From Atrichornis clamosus (Eukaryota > Chordata > Aves > Passeriformes > Menuridae): a DNA stretch of 64,000 bases. Under the pieces are notes generated by a model. The model ran no database searches, was not told where the DNA came from, and worked only from the letters and a program-made list of their open reading frames with translations. Of the stretch, positions 26,701-37,823 are shown one piece after another. Numbering within the stretch: position 1 is the stretch's first letter; each line of letters starts with the position of its first letter. The stretch lies in the NCBI GenBank assembly GCA_013400975.1, contig WBMZ01011753.1, positions 186,001 through 250,000 on the forward strand, written 5' to 3'. The position numbers and the translations under genes are program-made.

Positions 26701-27836
26701 CTGTGCTCCATAAGGTTATTTTTCATCGCTCACCACTACAAGCTCTCATCACTGACAGGTAAAACTGAAAGTGAAGGTGTGCATTTGGTTGCACATCACT
26801 ATTTGGATACAAGAATAAGCACAGACAACATTAATCTATGTGGTCATCAAGTGATGAGGTCATTTAGCACCATAAAGATTTTCTGTCTGTTCTTTTCTCT
26901 ACTATTTTTGACAAAGCCTGTAAACTTAAATTGATCAGAGGTTCTTTTCTATATTACTGTTAATTCATTTTAACATTGAGTGCATTTTTTGTAACATACT
27001 CCACTAATATAAAGTTCATATTGCAGTGTGAATTATGAAACTGCAGAAGAAAACACCATTATTTATCTCAATTTTTATGACACACCATCTCAATCCAGTT
27101 TTTCTTCATGGCTGTTGAACATTATATATCCTTTCTTATAATATATATTTATAGCCACAATATTAATGCCCCAGAATTTTCATCTTTCAGCCAAATATGC
27201 CCTGTGAAAATCGTTTACAGAGAAAAATAACTAAATATAACGTGCTGTCGCTGAATTATTGTACCAATTGGAAAGCAATTTTCACATTGCATAATGAATG
27301 TTAAAGATGTTACTGATTTCAACAAAAGAACTTCTAATTTTGCATGAATTCATACACTGCAGAGAACAGAACAATTAAGAGGAGGCATAAGACAGAACAT
27401 GTCAAAATAATACCATTTCAAATTTAGGATTAATGTTTTGTCTGTGTGTATGTATTTGTGCGTAAGGTTCTATCCTTCCCACCTTGGAGTCAACAGTGGG
27501 TTTGCCACTAACTTCTGCTCAGTTTGAACTTAGCCCTTGTTTGTAGATGTGGTCTCTCAAAATGGTACAAAATTCCTTGGGATAGCTGCTCAGCAAGTAC
27601 TGGGTCGGTGCAGCTCCAATGACTGTAACAGAGCTGTAGTGAATCCCCCCATTCGAGCATCCTCCTGCTAACACATTTTCCCCACTTTTTTGTTTAAAGT
27701 CACAAATGTGACGTAACAGCACATGGGTTTCAAAGCCATTAATCTACGTATGTGTGCATGTGCGTATAAATATAAACATACACATTCTATGCTTCACACG
27801 TGAACTGTTTGTTGCATAAAAGAAGAAAAGAGATTT

Positions 27837-27870
27837 AAAAAAAACAAAGCAAAACAAAACAAAACAGAAA
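27837..27870 (+). repeat. (AAAAC)n simple repeat
   Basis: Imperfect tandem AAAAC/AAAGC units; microsatellite-like. Confidence 0.8.
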
Positions 27871-30522
27871 GTTGCAGAAAGCATTAGGGAAATAATCATA
27901 AGTATTCATAAAGCTGAAAGGGAAGCAAAGCTTTCACAATCTATACAAGGCTCTTTAGCTACATCATAATCACCTTAGAGTAGGCACAAATAATGCAGCA
28001 TACAGAGAACTATCAGAGGTTCAAACACTATAAAGTTGCTTAAGCTATTCCATTATTTAATGCAGTTGATGATATCTAGGAACAAACTAATACCTGTGCT
28101 GTTACAAGCAGAACTACAGCATCAAGGAACACAATTTCAGTTTCACCCATAAACTGAAACCTTCTGGTCTTGCTTGAAAGAAACATTTCATTTCTGCTTA
28201 TGTATAATGGGAATTACATTCCACACAAAAAGGATCTCAAGTTCTATAAACAGTGTACCTTTTCAATCTCTAAGGGACTTTCATTCCTTAAATGAAATAT
28301 TAATGATATGTATTGCCCCTGAATAGCCCCTTAATACAAGTCATATGTTGAAATGATTAAATGTTATGGACTAGAATATTCTTTTTTAGAACAGTCTTGA
28401 TGGAGAACTCGCTATGATAACAATTACTGATATAAGGTCCATTTTTCATTCCCACAGCTAAGCAAAGCTGTGGGATTCATGTTTCCTGGCAATATGTGCT
28501 CCTTGTGCAGAACAAACATTCTTAATAAACTGCCTTAAGTACCAGTAGCCTGTATGGGAGAGGGCAGGAAAAATAAAAGTCCCGAAATTTATTTTGAAAA
28601 AAACATTTTCAAGACGTCAGTTAGTATTTTGTTCAATCTGGTTGAGTTGCTTGAATTTTTTGAAACTGATCCCAATGCACCTTTACATAACATTAATTTC
28701 TCAGGATTAAGTAACACATTTTGCAAAGACATTCCCTCATAACAGCTGAAAATGCAAGTAACTTCACAGCTGTAAACTTTTTCAGTAGAACTGGGCAGCC
28801 TTAGTATTAGGGTATGGAGTGAGGGATAGACTGTCCTTATGGCCAGGATTGAAGCAGGAATGGCAAAACATGCATTTCAAAAGGGAATGACCTGTCTGCT
28901 TCAGCACCTGCCAGACCAATGACTTTCTCTCCAGGTGATACTGGAACCAAGTATTGGAAACAGAGAAGGTAAGTTTTGTATTCTGCTGCCCTTTTTTTTC
29001 TTTTTGCAAATATCTTCCACAAAGAAATTTATATTGATGCATTGAAGCCATAACATCACATGCCAATGTTTTCCATCTGCTGAATTTTATTACGGACCAA
29101 TCATTGTAAAGGAATTATTTCACTACATTTAAGAAGTTGGCATGTGGCAGCTAAACATTTTCTTCAATTAAGTAAATTTTCCTGATTTCAAAATATATTA
29201 AATTGTCACTAAGTAGCTCAAAAATATAATCTCTATAGATTTTTGTTGAGAATCAGAAACACGCTGATTTCTAATTCTTAAACCATTAGTATTTGAGAAA
29301 ATGAAAGGAAAGATGTAAGACTGCAAAAGTGTGTGATCACTACACTACAGGCTTAAATACAACATACAGTGGGAAATATTGCTATCATGTAAATTAAGAA
29401 GACTAAGATTCTCACAATAAAGCAGCAGAAAACAAATAAAAATTAGTAGATATTTGTTAAGCAACTGGTTATAATGCGCGACCTACTTTAACGCTAAAGG
29501 AGTTTTGCATATTCATGCTGTACAAAAAGACCAGCTCTAGAAATTGCAAAAACAGAAAAATTAGGTCAATAGGAAGATGATTTACAGTATCACCATTTCT
29601 GTAGGTTTTCATTTTAAAATGTACAAAATGTCTTATTATAGCAAATAAAAAATTGTGGTCTTGTTCTTAACATAAGTGAAAATAATCAACTACTTTTTCA
29701 GGCAAAATCTAGTTTTCCAAAAGGTGTCATTGCATCTATGTCAGATGACGCTGCTAGCCAGCAGGCCCTCATTTTAACTCGGTCAGAAATCTGTCCATAT
29801 TTACTTGCAACACATGGATGATCAGCATTTAACACTCTTGCCAGGTAAAACATTCATATTGCCTATGAACACCCTTCTGCTTACAGTCCTCAGATGGCAA
29901 TGCAGTGAAGAGAATTTGAACACTGCTTTGAAAGAACTTACTTTTGTACTGTGACCACACAGTATTTCTTCACTTTCTTTTCATTTAGACAAAAAGACTA
30001 AACTTAGAGTGTTCCAAGTGTGCGTGTTGGGATCAGACAGCGTGGTGCAAGCAGTTTAATATGGCAGGTTTTTTCTTTTCTGCATTTTACCTATTCGTTG
30101 GTAAAGGCAAAGTATTCATTAACTGTTCATACCAAAATGAATAAAGATACTTATGGTAAAAACAGAATATATAATCAGTACCTTAGATGATAAAAATAGT
30201 GCTATTCATAAATGTGCCCGCTATGGATTTGTGCGTTATATTCACCTTATCCAATCTTTGTTCCTTAAAGTATGCACAATGCTATTCTGGATTTGATGGA
30301 CATATTCAATGGCTCATTCATTACAAATTCTTGCATTAAAATGCAGTGGTAAAGCCAAAAATACCCACACACACTAGAATTAATTTGGCCCCTTGTTGTT
30401 AATATTAAATATGCAAAACTCTTTTGTGCGATTCACTATTACTGTAAATTAGCAGCTATTTTCTTTAAAAATGTTAAACCTTCATCAAATCACAAACCAT
30501 AAACATTGTTCCATTTTCTCTT

Positions 30523-30579
30523 TTACACTGAGTCTCCTACTGAATCCATATCATCCGAAGAGAGTGGGCGATACAGGTC
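30523..30579 (-). CDS. DCLK1: DCLK1 alternative terminal exon of CARP / DCL (kinase-less forms)
   Basis: After a ttacag acceptor this exon encodes 18 residues, DLYRPLSSDDMDSVGDSV, then TAA at 30523-30525. It starts in phase 0, matching the end of the 36466-36560 exon. It is the known short acidic tail of DCL (with DCX domains, without kinase) and of CARP (neither DCX domains nor kinase). The only difference I notice from the remembered mammalian tail is Met for Leu in the DDMDS stretch. Skipping the exon leads to the kinase exons. The 3' UTR must run below 30523; AATAAA on the minus strand occurs near 29086-29091 and again further down, but which one is used cannot be told from sequence. Confidence 0.94.
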   Translation of the reverse strand, partial: DLYRPLSSDDMDSVGDSV

Positions 30580-33500
30580 CTGTAAGATGAAGTGCAGTAT
30601 AGATTTGTTTATTGTGTTTGATTTGTTGCACTGCAACTGTCTTATATTCTTTTTGTTACAGTGTACCAGAAGACATTGTTTAACACAAAATACACATGTT
30701 CTATATACTCATATTGTTGCCTTAATGTCATATAATTATTTTTTAATCAAAAAATAGATGCTTAGTCAATAAAGCTGAAGTTTCAATGTACAACATGTTC
30801 TAACAGGCAATTAATTTTTTCTTTGAGTCTTTCCTATTAAACACTATTAAAACAGTATTTGTCTGTTCTGGAGAGTCTCCTAATGGTTTGGAAACTTGGA
30901 AACATTAATTTAGTCTTAAAGGGAATGTATTTCACTTTTTGCTGTTTCGCAAACAGCACTAGCAGAGTAAGTGCCTACGTTATATAAGGTATTAAAGACT
31001 TGCCACCCACTGGTGAGACATCATGGATCCAGCAACATTTGAACTCTGGAATGCTGAAACTGAATACTGCCATCACCTATACTGCACTGACAGTGGTGTC
31101 TCTTTTCCACAGTGCCTCTGTGTCCGTGTGCATGGATAAAAAGACAGCAGGTTTTACACTTGTCCCCCATCACCGTCTCTTTCTGTCGGTAGCCAAGCAA
31201 CCAGCTCATGACAGCAGAGGGAGAGTCTGAGTGTACAGATCCACTTCATTCTCTCAACACACTCTGATCCTGTGACGGATCAGATAATCCTCAAATGCCA
31301 GAGGTGTTTTGGGATGATACATTGCCCTATCCCACCTACACAGCACAACAGTCCTCGCCAAGACACACAACTGCACAGAATGAAAGTTCAGGAAAGGGAA
31401 GTGGTAGAAGACAGGGCACTGTCTTTTTAAGAGGAATTAAGCATAACTGAGGTTTTAAAGGGGTTCTGAGTAGGCAGGTGCCCAGCACATCTCATGGCCA
31501 TTCTCTGATATCTTTGAGGTTTTGGGGTATCCTCTCAATATAGAACGTATGAACAAAATGAAACAAAAGAACCTGTAAGACAAAATACAAGAACACATGA
31601 GAATGGGAAAGCTGATGGAACCAGCTTTAGGGTTGACCTTGGCTGGATTTGTTTGGCTTTTTTTTAGCCATGGGAAGATAACTGAGACAAGAAATGAGCA
31701 AATCTGAAACTAGAAAACAAAGACCAGCTACAATGAATGCTTCACAAATTCCAAATTTACAAGGATCTCAATAATCTATGCAGATTTATGTTTTACTTGC
31801 AGGCAGGATGTAAAAGGGATTCAAGTCCCTTAAAGGGGGGCTTGATTCCCTAGAATGTTTATTCTGCATGTATTCTGCCAGTAGGTGTGTACATACACAG
31901 TGGAAGGCATGTTAGACTGGCAGAGTGAAAATCAGACCTTAAATACATTTCTAATTTTCTGTGAACAATCTAGACAAGAGAAGAATTTTAAACAGACAAG
32001 ATCATCTTGTTCTGAATACTAACTAGTTAGTTAATTATTAAATTTTCTTTTAAACATATACAGTTTGGGAATTTCTAATATCCAGTACAGAAAAAAAAAT
32101 CTTTTGATTTGCTAGAGAGGGTAACACGCCCAACTTTTTAACAGTGTCTCCCAGTTGACTCTTCTTGCCTCTGAATATAAAAAAATTTATGTACTTGGAA
32201 CGGACAAAGAAGATATTTCTGACTTTTAATATTTAGAGAATATTTTTGATTTTATTTTAATAACTCTATGATTGTTTTAAAGCTAAATAATTCACAATAT
32301 TTCAGTGTCATTTTCTCCGCTTTTTCATCTGCTTTTAAATATTTGAAACTTTTTAAAAGCTTTTCTTTCTGAAAGAATTTTCCTTCCCCATGACTATCCA
32401 GAGAGCTGTTTTTCTTGAAATTATGAGGAGAATCTATTTATTATTTTGCATGGATTTATAAGAAGACAAGAATTTCTGAATGAATCAGACTTGGATACAT
32501 AAGGCTCAAAGAATCCTTATATACATAGAATTCAACCTTTCTGATTAGTCAAGAGGTACCTTAAATCTAATTTTTTACTATTCTATAGGCTGCAATCTCT
32601 AGGGTCATAGAAAAAAATGTTTAAAATAATGGCGTGTAACAGAAAATCAGATAGAATGTGACAACCTTATTTGAAATAATAGCTGATTACAAGACAGTGG
32701 GAAAATAAGTGCAGAAACTATAATAAAGGCTAGTTAAATAAAATGTGGGGGTTGGTATTATGTATATTTATTGTATGATTGCCATGTCACCTTTTCTGAG
32801 TCTGCATCATTAACTGCAGTCTGTTGCAATAGGAACTACATTTGTGTGCAACACAATAACTCTACTTCAAGCTGGTATAAAGCTGAATTTCAAATGTTTT
32901 AATCCTCTGTGAAAAAAAAAACATAATGATACTCATAACAATTCATAAACTAGAATTTTAATTTCCTATTTAAGAATAAAGAAATAATTAAACTACAAGA
33001 AAGCACAATTATAGCACACAGTCTGCTAGTTAAAATACTCAGAAGCTCAAAATTGGTTGATAGTTAGCTCAGACAGCTGATAAATTGTTCCTAGTTCACT
33101 TTCAACTCCATGCTTTACACCCATGAAATTAATCTTTCAAATCCTACTTTCTTCAAATATAGACTGAATTTCGCACAAGATTATAAAAATATAACTTTCA
33201 CTGATTCCTGAATTTCTGGAAACAACTCAGTCACATACATATGCAAGTGAGAAAGTATAAACTTTATCTTTTTACATTCCAGCTTTTGAGGGTACAAAAT
33301 TTTATCTGTAGGGTTACAAGAGTACTCTTTTCATGAGTATGTACCACAGCAGCATTTTTGGCTTTATTTACATCAATGGAAAGGCTTCCTTCAAAGGGCA
33401 GAATTTATTTTTTAAAAAGATGAGTGACGAAACGTCAGTAAGTAAGATGATTAATCCCTATTTTAAGTTGCCTAATGCACTCCACAGGTCTCTACTGTTC

Positions 33501-36465
33501 CCAGGGAGAAATCCCTCAGTTTGTGGAAGTACCTTGCTTTGGTGGCTCTGAACTCAAAAGCATGGCTTCCTCTCACCTGTGCTTCCCAGGAAAAGCACTG
33601 GCAGCCTGCCTAGAGTCTTCAGCATTGTGACATCCCAAGCCTACAAGTCTCTCTTAGCACTTGGATGGGGATGCTGAAGAGCTGATTGATTTGTTACACC
33701 CAGGGGAACCAGGCTGGGCTAGAGAAAACGTTCCCTATCTCCTTCCAGACCCAGTACCTACCACTGGCATCCTGGTACCTGATGGCATGACAGAATAGGC
33801 ACTCCTCTAGCTCTAACTGCACACAGGAAGGTGCAAAAAGCCCCAATTTACACAGCTGAGCTGGTCTTCCCACGACCCAGCATCCTATTTCAGTTCTAAA
33901 GCAGCAGCTCCCTCAAACTCCAGGTAAAGAGAGAAAGACAGACCAGTCAGAAACACAGCCATCACCTTCAACCCCACACCGTGGCTCTAGCAACCAACAC
34001 TCTGCTTTCAGGGCAGGAATACCTCACCTCTCTACACTGGGGACATGATGGGCACTTAAATCAATCTCCTTTTCTACCTTGCATGTCTATCACACAATAC
34101 CAGCACTTCAGCTACCTCCTAGGGAAAAAAACTTATCCTAGCAGCTCACTTGTCAGCCCTCTAGCTGGAGCCACTGAAGACTAGGCAAAATGTTTTGGGT
34201 TCAAACTTGGTTTATGACAATATAGTACATAAAATACCCTCTCCTGTAAATAAAATTTAAATGACAACACACAAAAGATGGAACTAAAACTAAACAGAAC
34301 AACATTTATACTGCTAACAATGAAATTATGATTATTAAGCACTGTTTAATGCCTAATTTACCCATCGGAATGCACATTATAATCTTTAATGACACAATCA
34401 TATGTTTTCACACTGAAATTCCAGCTCATTCATTTCACAAGTCAGACATGAAAACAGATGAAATAAATTCTCAGACCAAGTGTAAAGTTTCCATCCCTGA
34501 ACTGCTGAGAAGTTGATTTCATAACCTAAATAATATTATTGCAATGCATTTTACATGATTGCCATCTATTTTTACATGAATATATTCCATGTTTGATCAG
34601 GTAAAAAAAATAAATCTGTCTAAAATAAAGCAAGACAAGCATGAAAGATTTCCTACTGAGGTCAAGGGGACTGAATACGAATATCTGAGAAGAGAATTCA
34701 ACTCTCTAACAATGTCTTATCTCTCCTGTAGTTTGCTTCAATATTTATTTTCTCTACAGTTAGCAATCTGATAATGTTACCACTACACAGCCCTTTGCAT
34801 CCATAATACTGCCACTCGGTCATCCTATTACACTTACACATAAAAAGAAGCCCATCTGCTCTCCTCTTCACATTTGAAAGTCAGAAATCTTGTGCCTAGA
34901 AACCCCTTGTGTCTAATGGTGCTGATCACATGGTTCCCACTCACCCATCCACAAATGTGATGCAGAAAAACATTTCTTCACTGTGGAGAGCGAAGCATCA
35001 GTGGTGAGAAAGGAAGCTTAGGAAAGTTACCAAAGAAAAGAGACAGCCTTACAGCAAATGCAAATCCAATATATACTGGTATCATCCATCTAAACAGACG
35101 CCCTCACATCACCAATGTATAATTCATTTGGAAGACTCTTTGTTCCCTCTTCAGTGACTTATTAATGATTCATTAATAAGCCCTGAGAGTGAGAACAAAC
35201 AGGTGGGGAAGACATTGCATTCAAGAGGATTTTAGTACCAGCTTACCCACCGGAACTTGCATCTTAACTCTCTGTGCATCAGATGATGAAAACCACGACA
35301 CTACCCTGAGGCTTCAAGCTGGCGCTCACTGGCTGTCTCTACTCTGCAAGATCACAGTTGGCTTCTGTATCTCTAAACAAGTCACGGCAGAAACCCATAG
35401 CTGTGTCCCAGCTGGAGGTAAGACTTGGGCATGCACAATTCCTCAGCTCCCTGGTACACATCAGACATGAAGAAGGGTCCGCAGGGTAGAAGGGTGTAGT
35501 GTCACGCTACAACTATTCCTGATCTGGGTATCTCGGGAATCAGGTCTGCATCAGCCCCTAAAGTGCCAATTTTGTACATAATCGCCTTATTTTGAGAGAC
35601 ACAAATTATGTCTTTGTTTAAGAACTGAAAAGGCAGAAAAAGCATATGTTCAAACTCTGTTTATAAACAGCTCTGAGATACAGAGTACTGCCTTAGGGAT
35701 GCTTTCATTGAGAACTGACCACAGTCTAGAAAATAGCAGAAGGGAAAATACACAGACATCTGTCCTGTTGCTTTTGAACAGATAAAATTAATTAAATTAG
35801 CATGTGGAGTCTTTTGGGTTCAACGAGTAATATTTTATCAGAGGGTTACAGCAGTAACATAGGTACTACTTTAATTCTGGATACTTAGGAATATTGTAGA
35901 TTCCTTCATACATGAAACTAGGAGGACCCTACAGCTACTATCAACTCTCATCCAGGAAAGTGACTGACAAGTCTCATGTTGCCCTGATACTGATAGTATC
36001 TTCACTGCACAAGTCTATGGTATCACAGCTAAATTCCACAGTGCATTCTTTCACCTTGCTTCAAAATCAGAGCATTCTGTAGGTTGTGCAAGTGACATAA
36101 TGCCCATGGCAAGTTGGGAACAAAAAAAATTTCTTTGATAACATGAACATTATCTTCCAGTTGTGAAACATTTGAAAAGAGAAAGTCAAACAAACAAACA
36201 AAAAGTTTTGTAAAAGAGGAGAGCAATTACCCCTGTTTTTCCCCCTTAAGGATAAACCTATTCCCAGTGTACTTAGCATTTTGACAGACAAAAACCAGTT
36301 GTATTCCACTTCAGAGTGTTTTACAAACACAGGGGCTGTAGCCAGGCTCTTCCACCCTATGGCTCTACACACACACAGGGAACCAGAAGGGAGAAGGCTA
36401 TTGGATTATGGCTATGCTGGATTCTCCCCAGCCATGCTCAGAAATTAGTTTCCTTATTTCCTTAC
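30580..36465 (-). other. DCLK1 intron, about 5.9 kb
   Basis: Lies between the common linker exon and the CARP/DCL terminal exon. No other exon, repeat family or RNA gene recognised; 33550-34190 is less AT-rich than its surroundings but shows no supported coding sequence. Confidence 0.8.
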
Positions 36466-36560
36466 CCTCTGTTTCCGTAGGCTTCCTGGGCTGGTGGGAG
36501 ATGGGCTTGGAGACTTCCCAGAGCGGGGAGTAGAAAGTTGGCTACCAGGGGTTCCATTCA
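36466..36560 (-). CDS. DCLK1: DCLK1 common linker exon (all isoforms)
   Basis: This 95-base exon completes a Val codon and encodes [20 protein letters not shown] through PGSLRKQR. It ends on a codon boundary (AGG|GTAAGG). The acceptor is cttgtccttttag. It is the meeting point of the gene: it accepts either the long-form exon at 49410-49526 or the MLELIE first exon, and it can splice to the CARP/DCL end exon (30523-30579) or to the kinase exon (18875-18959), both of which start in phase 0. The peptide is a Ser/Pro-rich, basic stretch with many SP sites, typical of proline-directed phosphorylation and a proteolytically sensitive linker. The sequence is close to identical to the mammalian protein as I remember it. 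Confidence 0.97.
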
Positions 36561-37473
36561 CTAAAAGGACAAGAAATTGAAAAAATAAATACAAGGTATT
36601 ATTAAAGGAACAAAATAGTGAAACATTTTTTTCATTCTTTATTGAACAGATTAATTTGCTTTTGCTTAATGTTTTAAGCATTAAATAAGGTAATTCACAA
36701 AAGAATTATTTCCTTAGAGTTTGGCTCATGAAGACAGCTTTTTTATACAGAGTGAAACAAATAATGTACAAACCTGAAAAGACTTTAGTAAACAGCAGAG
36801 AACATGATCAAGTTTTCTTAAACTGTATTGTTCCTGTACTCAAAAGTGATCAGGAACAAGATGCTTTATTAATCTTAAAAGACACTTGCAATATGTAAAC
36901 CTTTTCATTCTATTTAGCTATGGCTTGAAGTGCTACCCACCAAAAATAAAACACAGTATTGTTTGCGAGAACAAATCAGCTGCTTGCTGCTCCTCACTCA
37001 GTCATTTGAAGATATTTTTGCAATACTGACCCAAACATCACCTCAGACTTAACCCAGAAGGGCTTTCTACAGGCAAATTAATTGGATATAACTCCTCCAG
37101 TCTGACTTACAAGAAAGCATCACTTCCTCAGTAAGTAAGTTTCTTCACATATGTCAGTGCCTGTTTCTTAGAAGCATTTTCACATGCATATGTCATTATC
37201 CAACAAATTAACAAAACAATGCCAACAGAGGATAGAATTCTACTACAAAGTAATCACACGACAGGCTATCAATAATATTCACATCGAAGCACTGATAGAA
37301 ACAGTGCAAAGCATGTACCACATATACATGCAAATACTCTTAAACAAGCAACTGTTATATCACATCCACATATGTAAGCACTAGGATAAAAAGAATCGAC
37401 AACCAGATTCCCAGATTCTGAACCTTAGGAGAATATTTACCTACTAAGGATATCAACAAGGCATTTGACTTAC
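36561..37473 (-). other. First intron of the short isoforms, 913 bases
   Basis: Runs from the MLELIE donor (GTAAGT at 37473) to the acceptor before 36560. No further feature seen. Confidence 0.85.
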
Positions 37474-37492
37474 CTTCTATGAGTTCTAACAT
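37474..37492 (-). CDS. DCLK1: DCLK1 alternative first coding exon (MLELIE) of the short isoforms
   Basis: The ATG at 37490-37492 opens six codons, M-L-E-L-I-E, plus one base, followed by a strong donor (GAAG|GTAAGT). This is the known start of the DCX-less products, the short kinase and CARP, which use an internal promoter. The phase 1 end joins the exon at 36560 to give MLELIE-V-NGTPG. It therefore uses the same acceptor as the 49410-49526 exon, and the two are mutually exclusive. The exon is too short for any ORF scan and was found from the peptide. The 5' untranslated part continues upstream to an unknown start, perhaps near 37790 if the TATA-like box is used; it contains several short upstream ATGs. 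Confidence 0.93.
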
Positions 37493-37670
37493 GGACAAAA
37501 TCTTACTGTTCAACCTGCTAACAGCAAGCAGCAAAATTCCTGCTCTGTTCTAAGCCAAGCTGCAGCCAAACTGAGTAGCAATGGGATTAGTTAAGGATAG
37601 CTGGGGCTGCTCACTGAGTGAGCTGAATGCGATGCAGGATTCATAAGCAGAAGCCTTTTCTGCGTAAAGC

Positions 37671-37823
37671 TGACGTCTTCAGAGCAGCAGTGGGAGGTGC
37701 AGGTGCTGTCTTAGGGCTACATCAAAGGTGTCAATTAAGCATAATGCTGCTGCTTCACAACGCTGAGCCACCGCAACCCCCACTCTCTTTCCATGGAGCC
37801 CCGAAAGCCCAAGCAATTTTATA
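37671..37823 (-). promoter_or_regulatory. DCLK1: Candidate internal promoter of the short DCLK1 isoforms (TATA-like box; CRE-like site)
   Basis: On the minus strand, TATAAAA lies at 37817-37823, about 325 bases upstream of the MLELIE start codon. A start site about 30 bases downstream would leave a 5' UTR near 300 bases. At 37671-37678 is TGACGTCT, one base from the palindromic cAMP response element TGACGTCA; it would then lie inside the leader. CARP/short DCLK1 transcripts are reported to be induced by neuronal activity, so a CREB-type site here would make sense. No transcript start can be seen directly, and the TATA box may be fortuitous in AT-rich DNA. Confidence 0.4.

Larger units (their letters stand above)
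18960..30522 (-). other. Intron of the kinase isoforms, overlapping the 3' UTR of the CARP/DCL end exon
   Basis: This 11.5 kb is intron for kinase transcripts; its upstream part (just below 30523) must also be the 3' UTR of CARP and DCL. No coding exon recognised. It has few interspersed repeats, fitting retained UTR or regulatory sequence. Minus-strand AATAAA words occur near 29086-29091, near 28585 and near 25777; the functional poly(A) site cannot be chosen by eye. A 12-base minisatellite (20985-21017), an AAAAC run (27837-27870) and a GC-rich patch (26380-26700) are listed separately. Confidence 0.75.
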
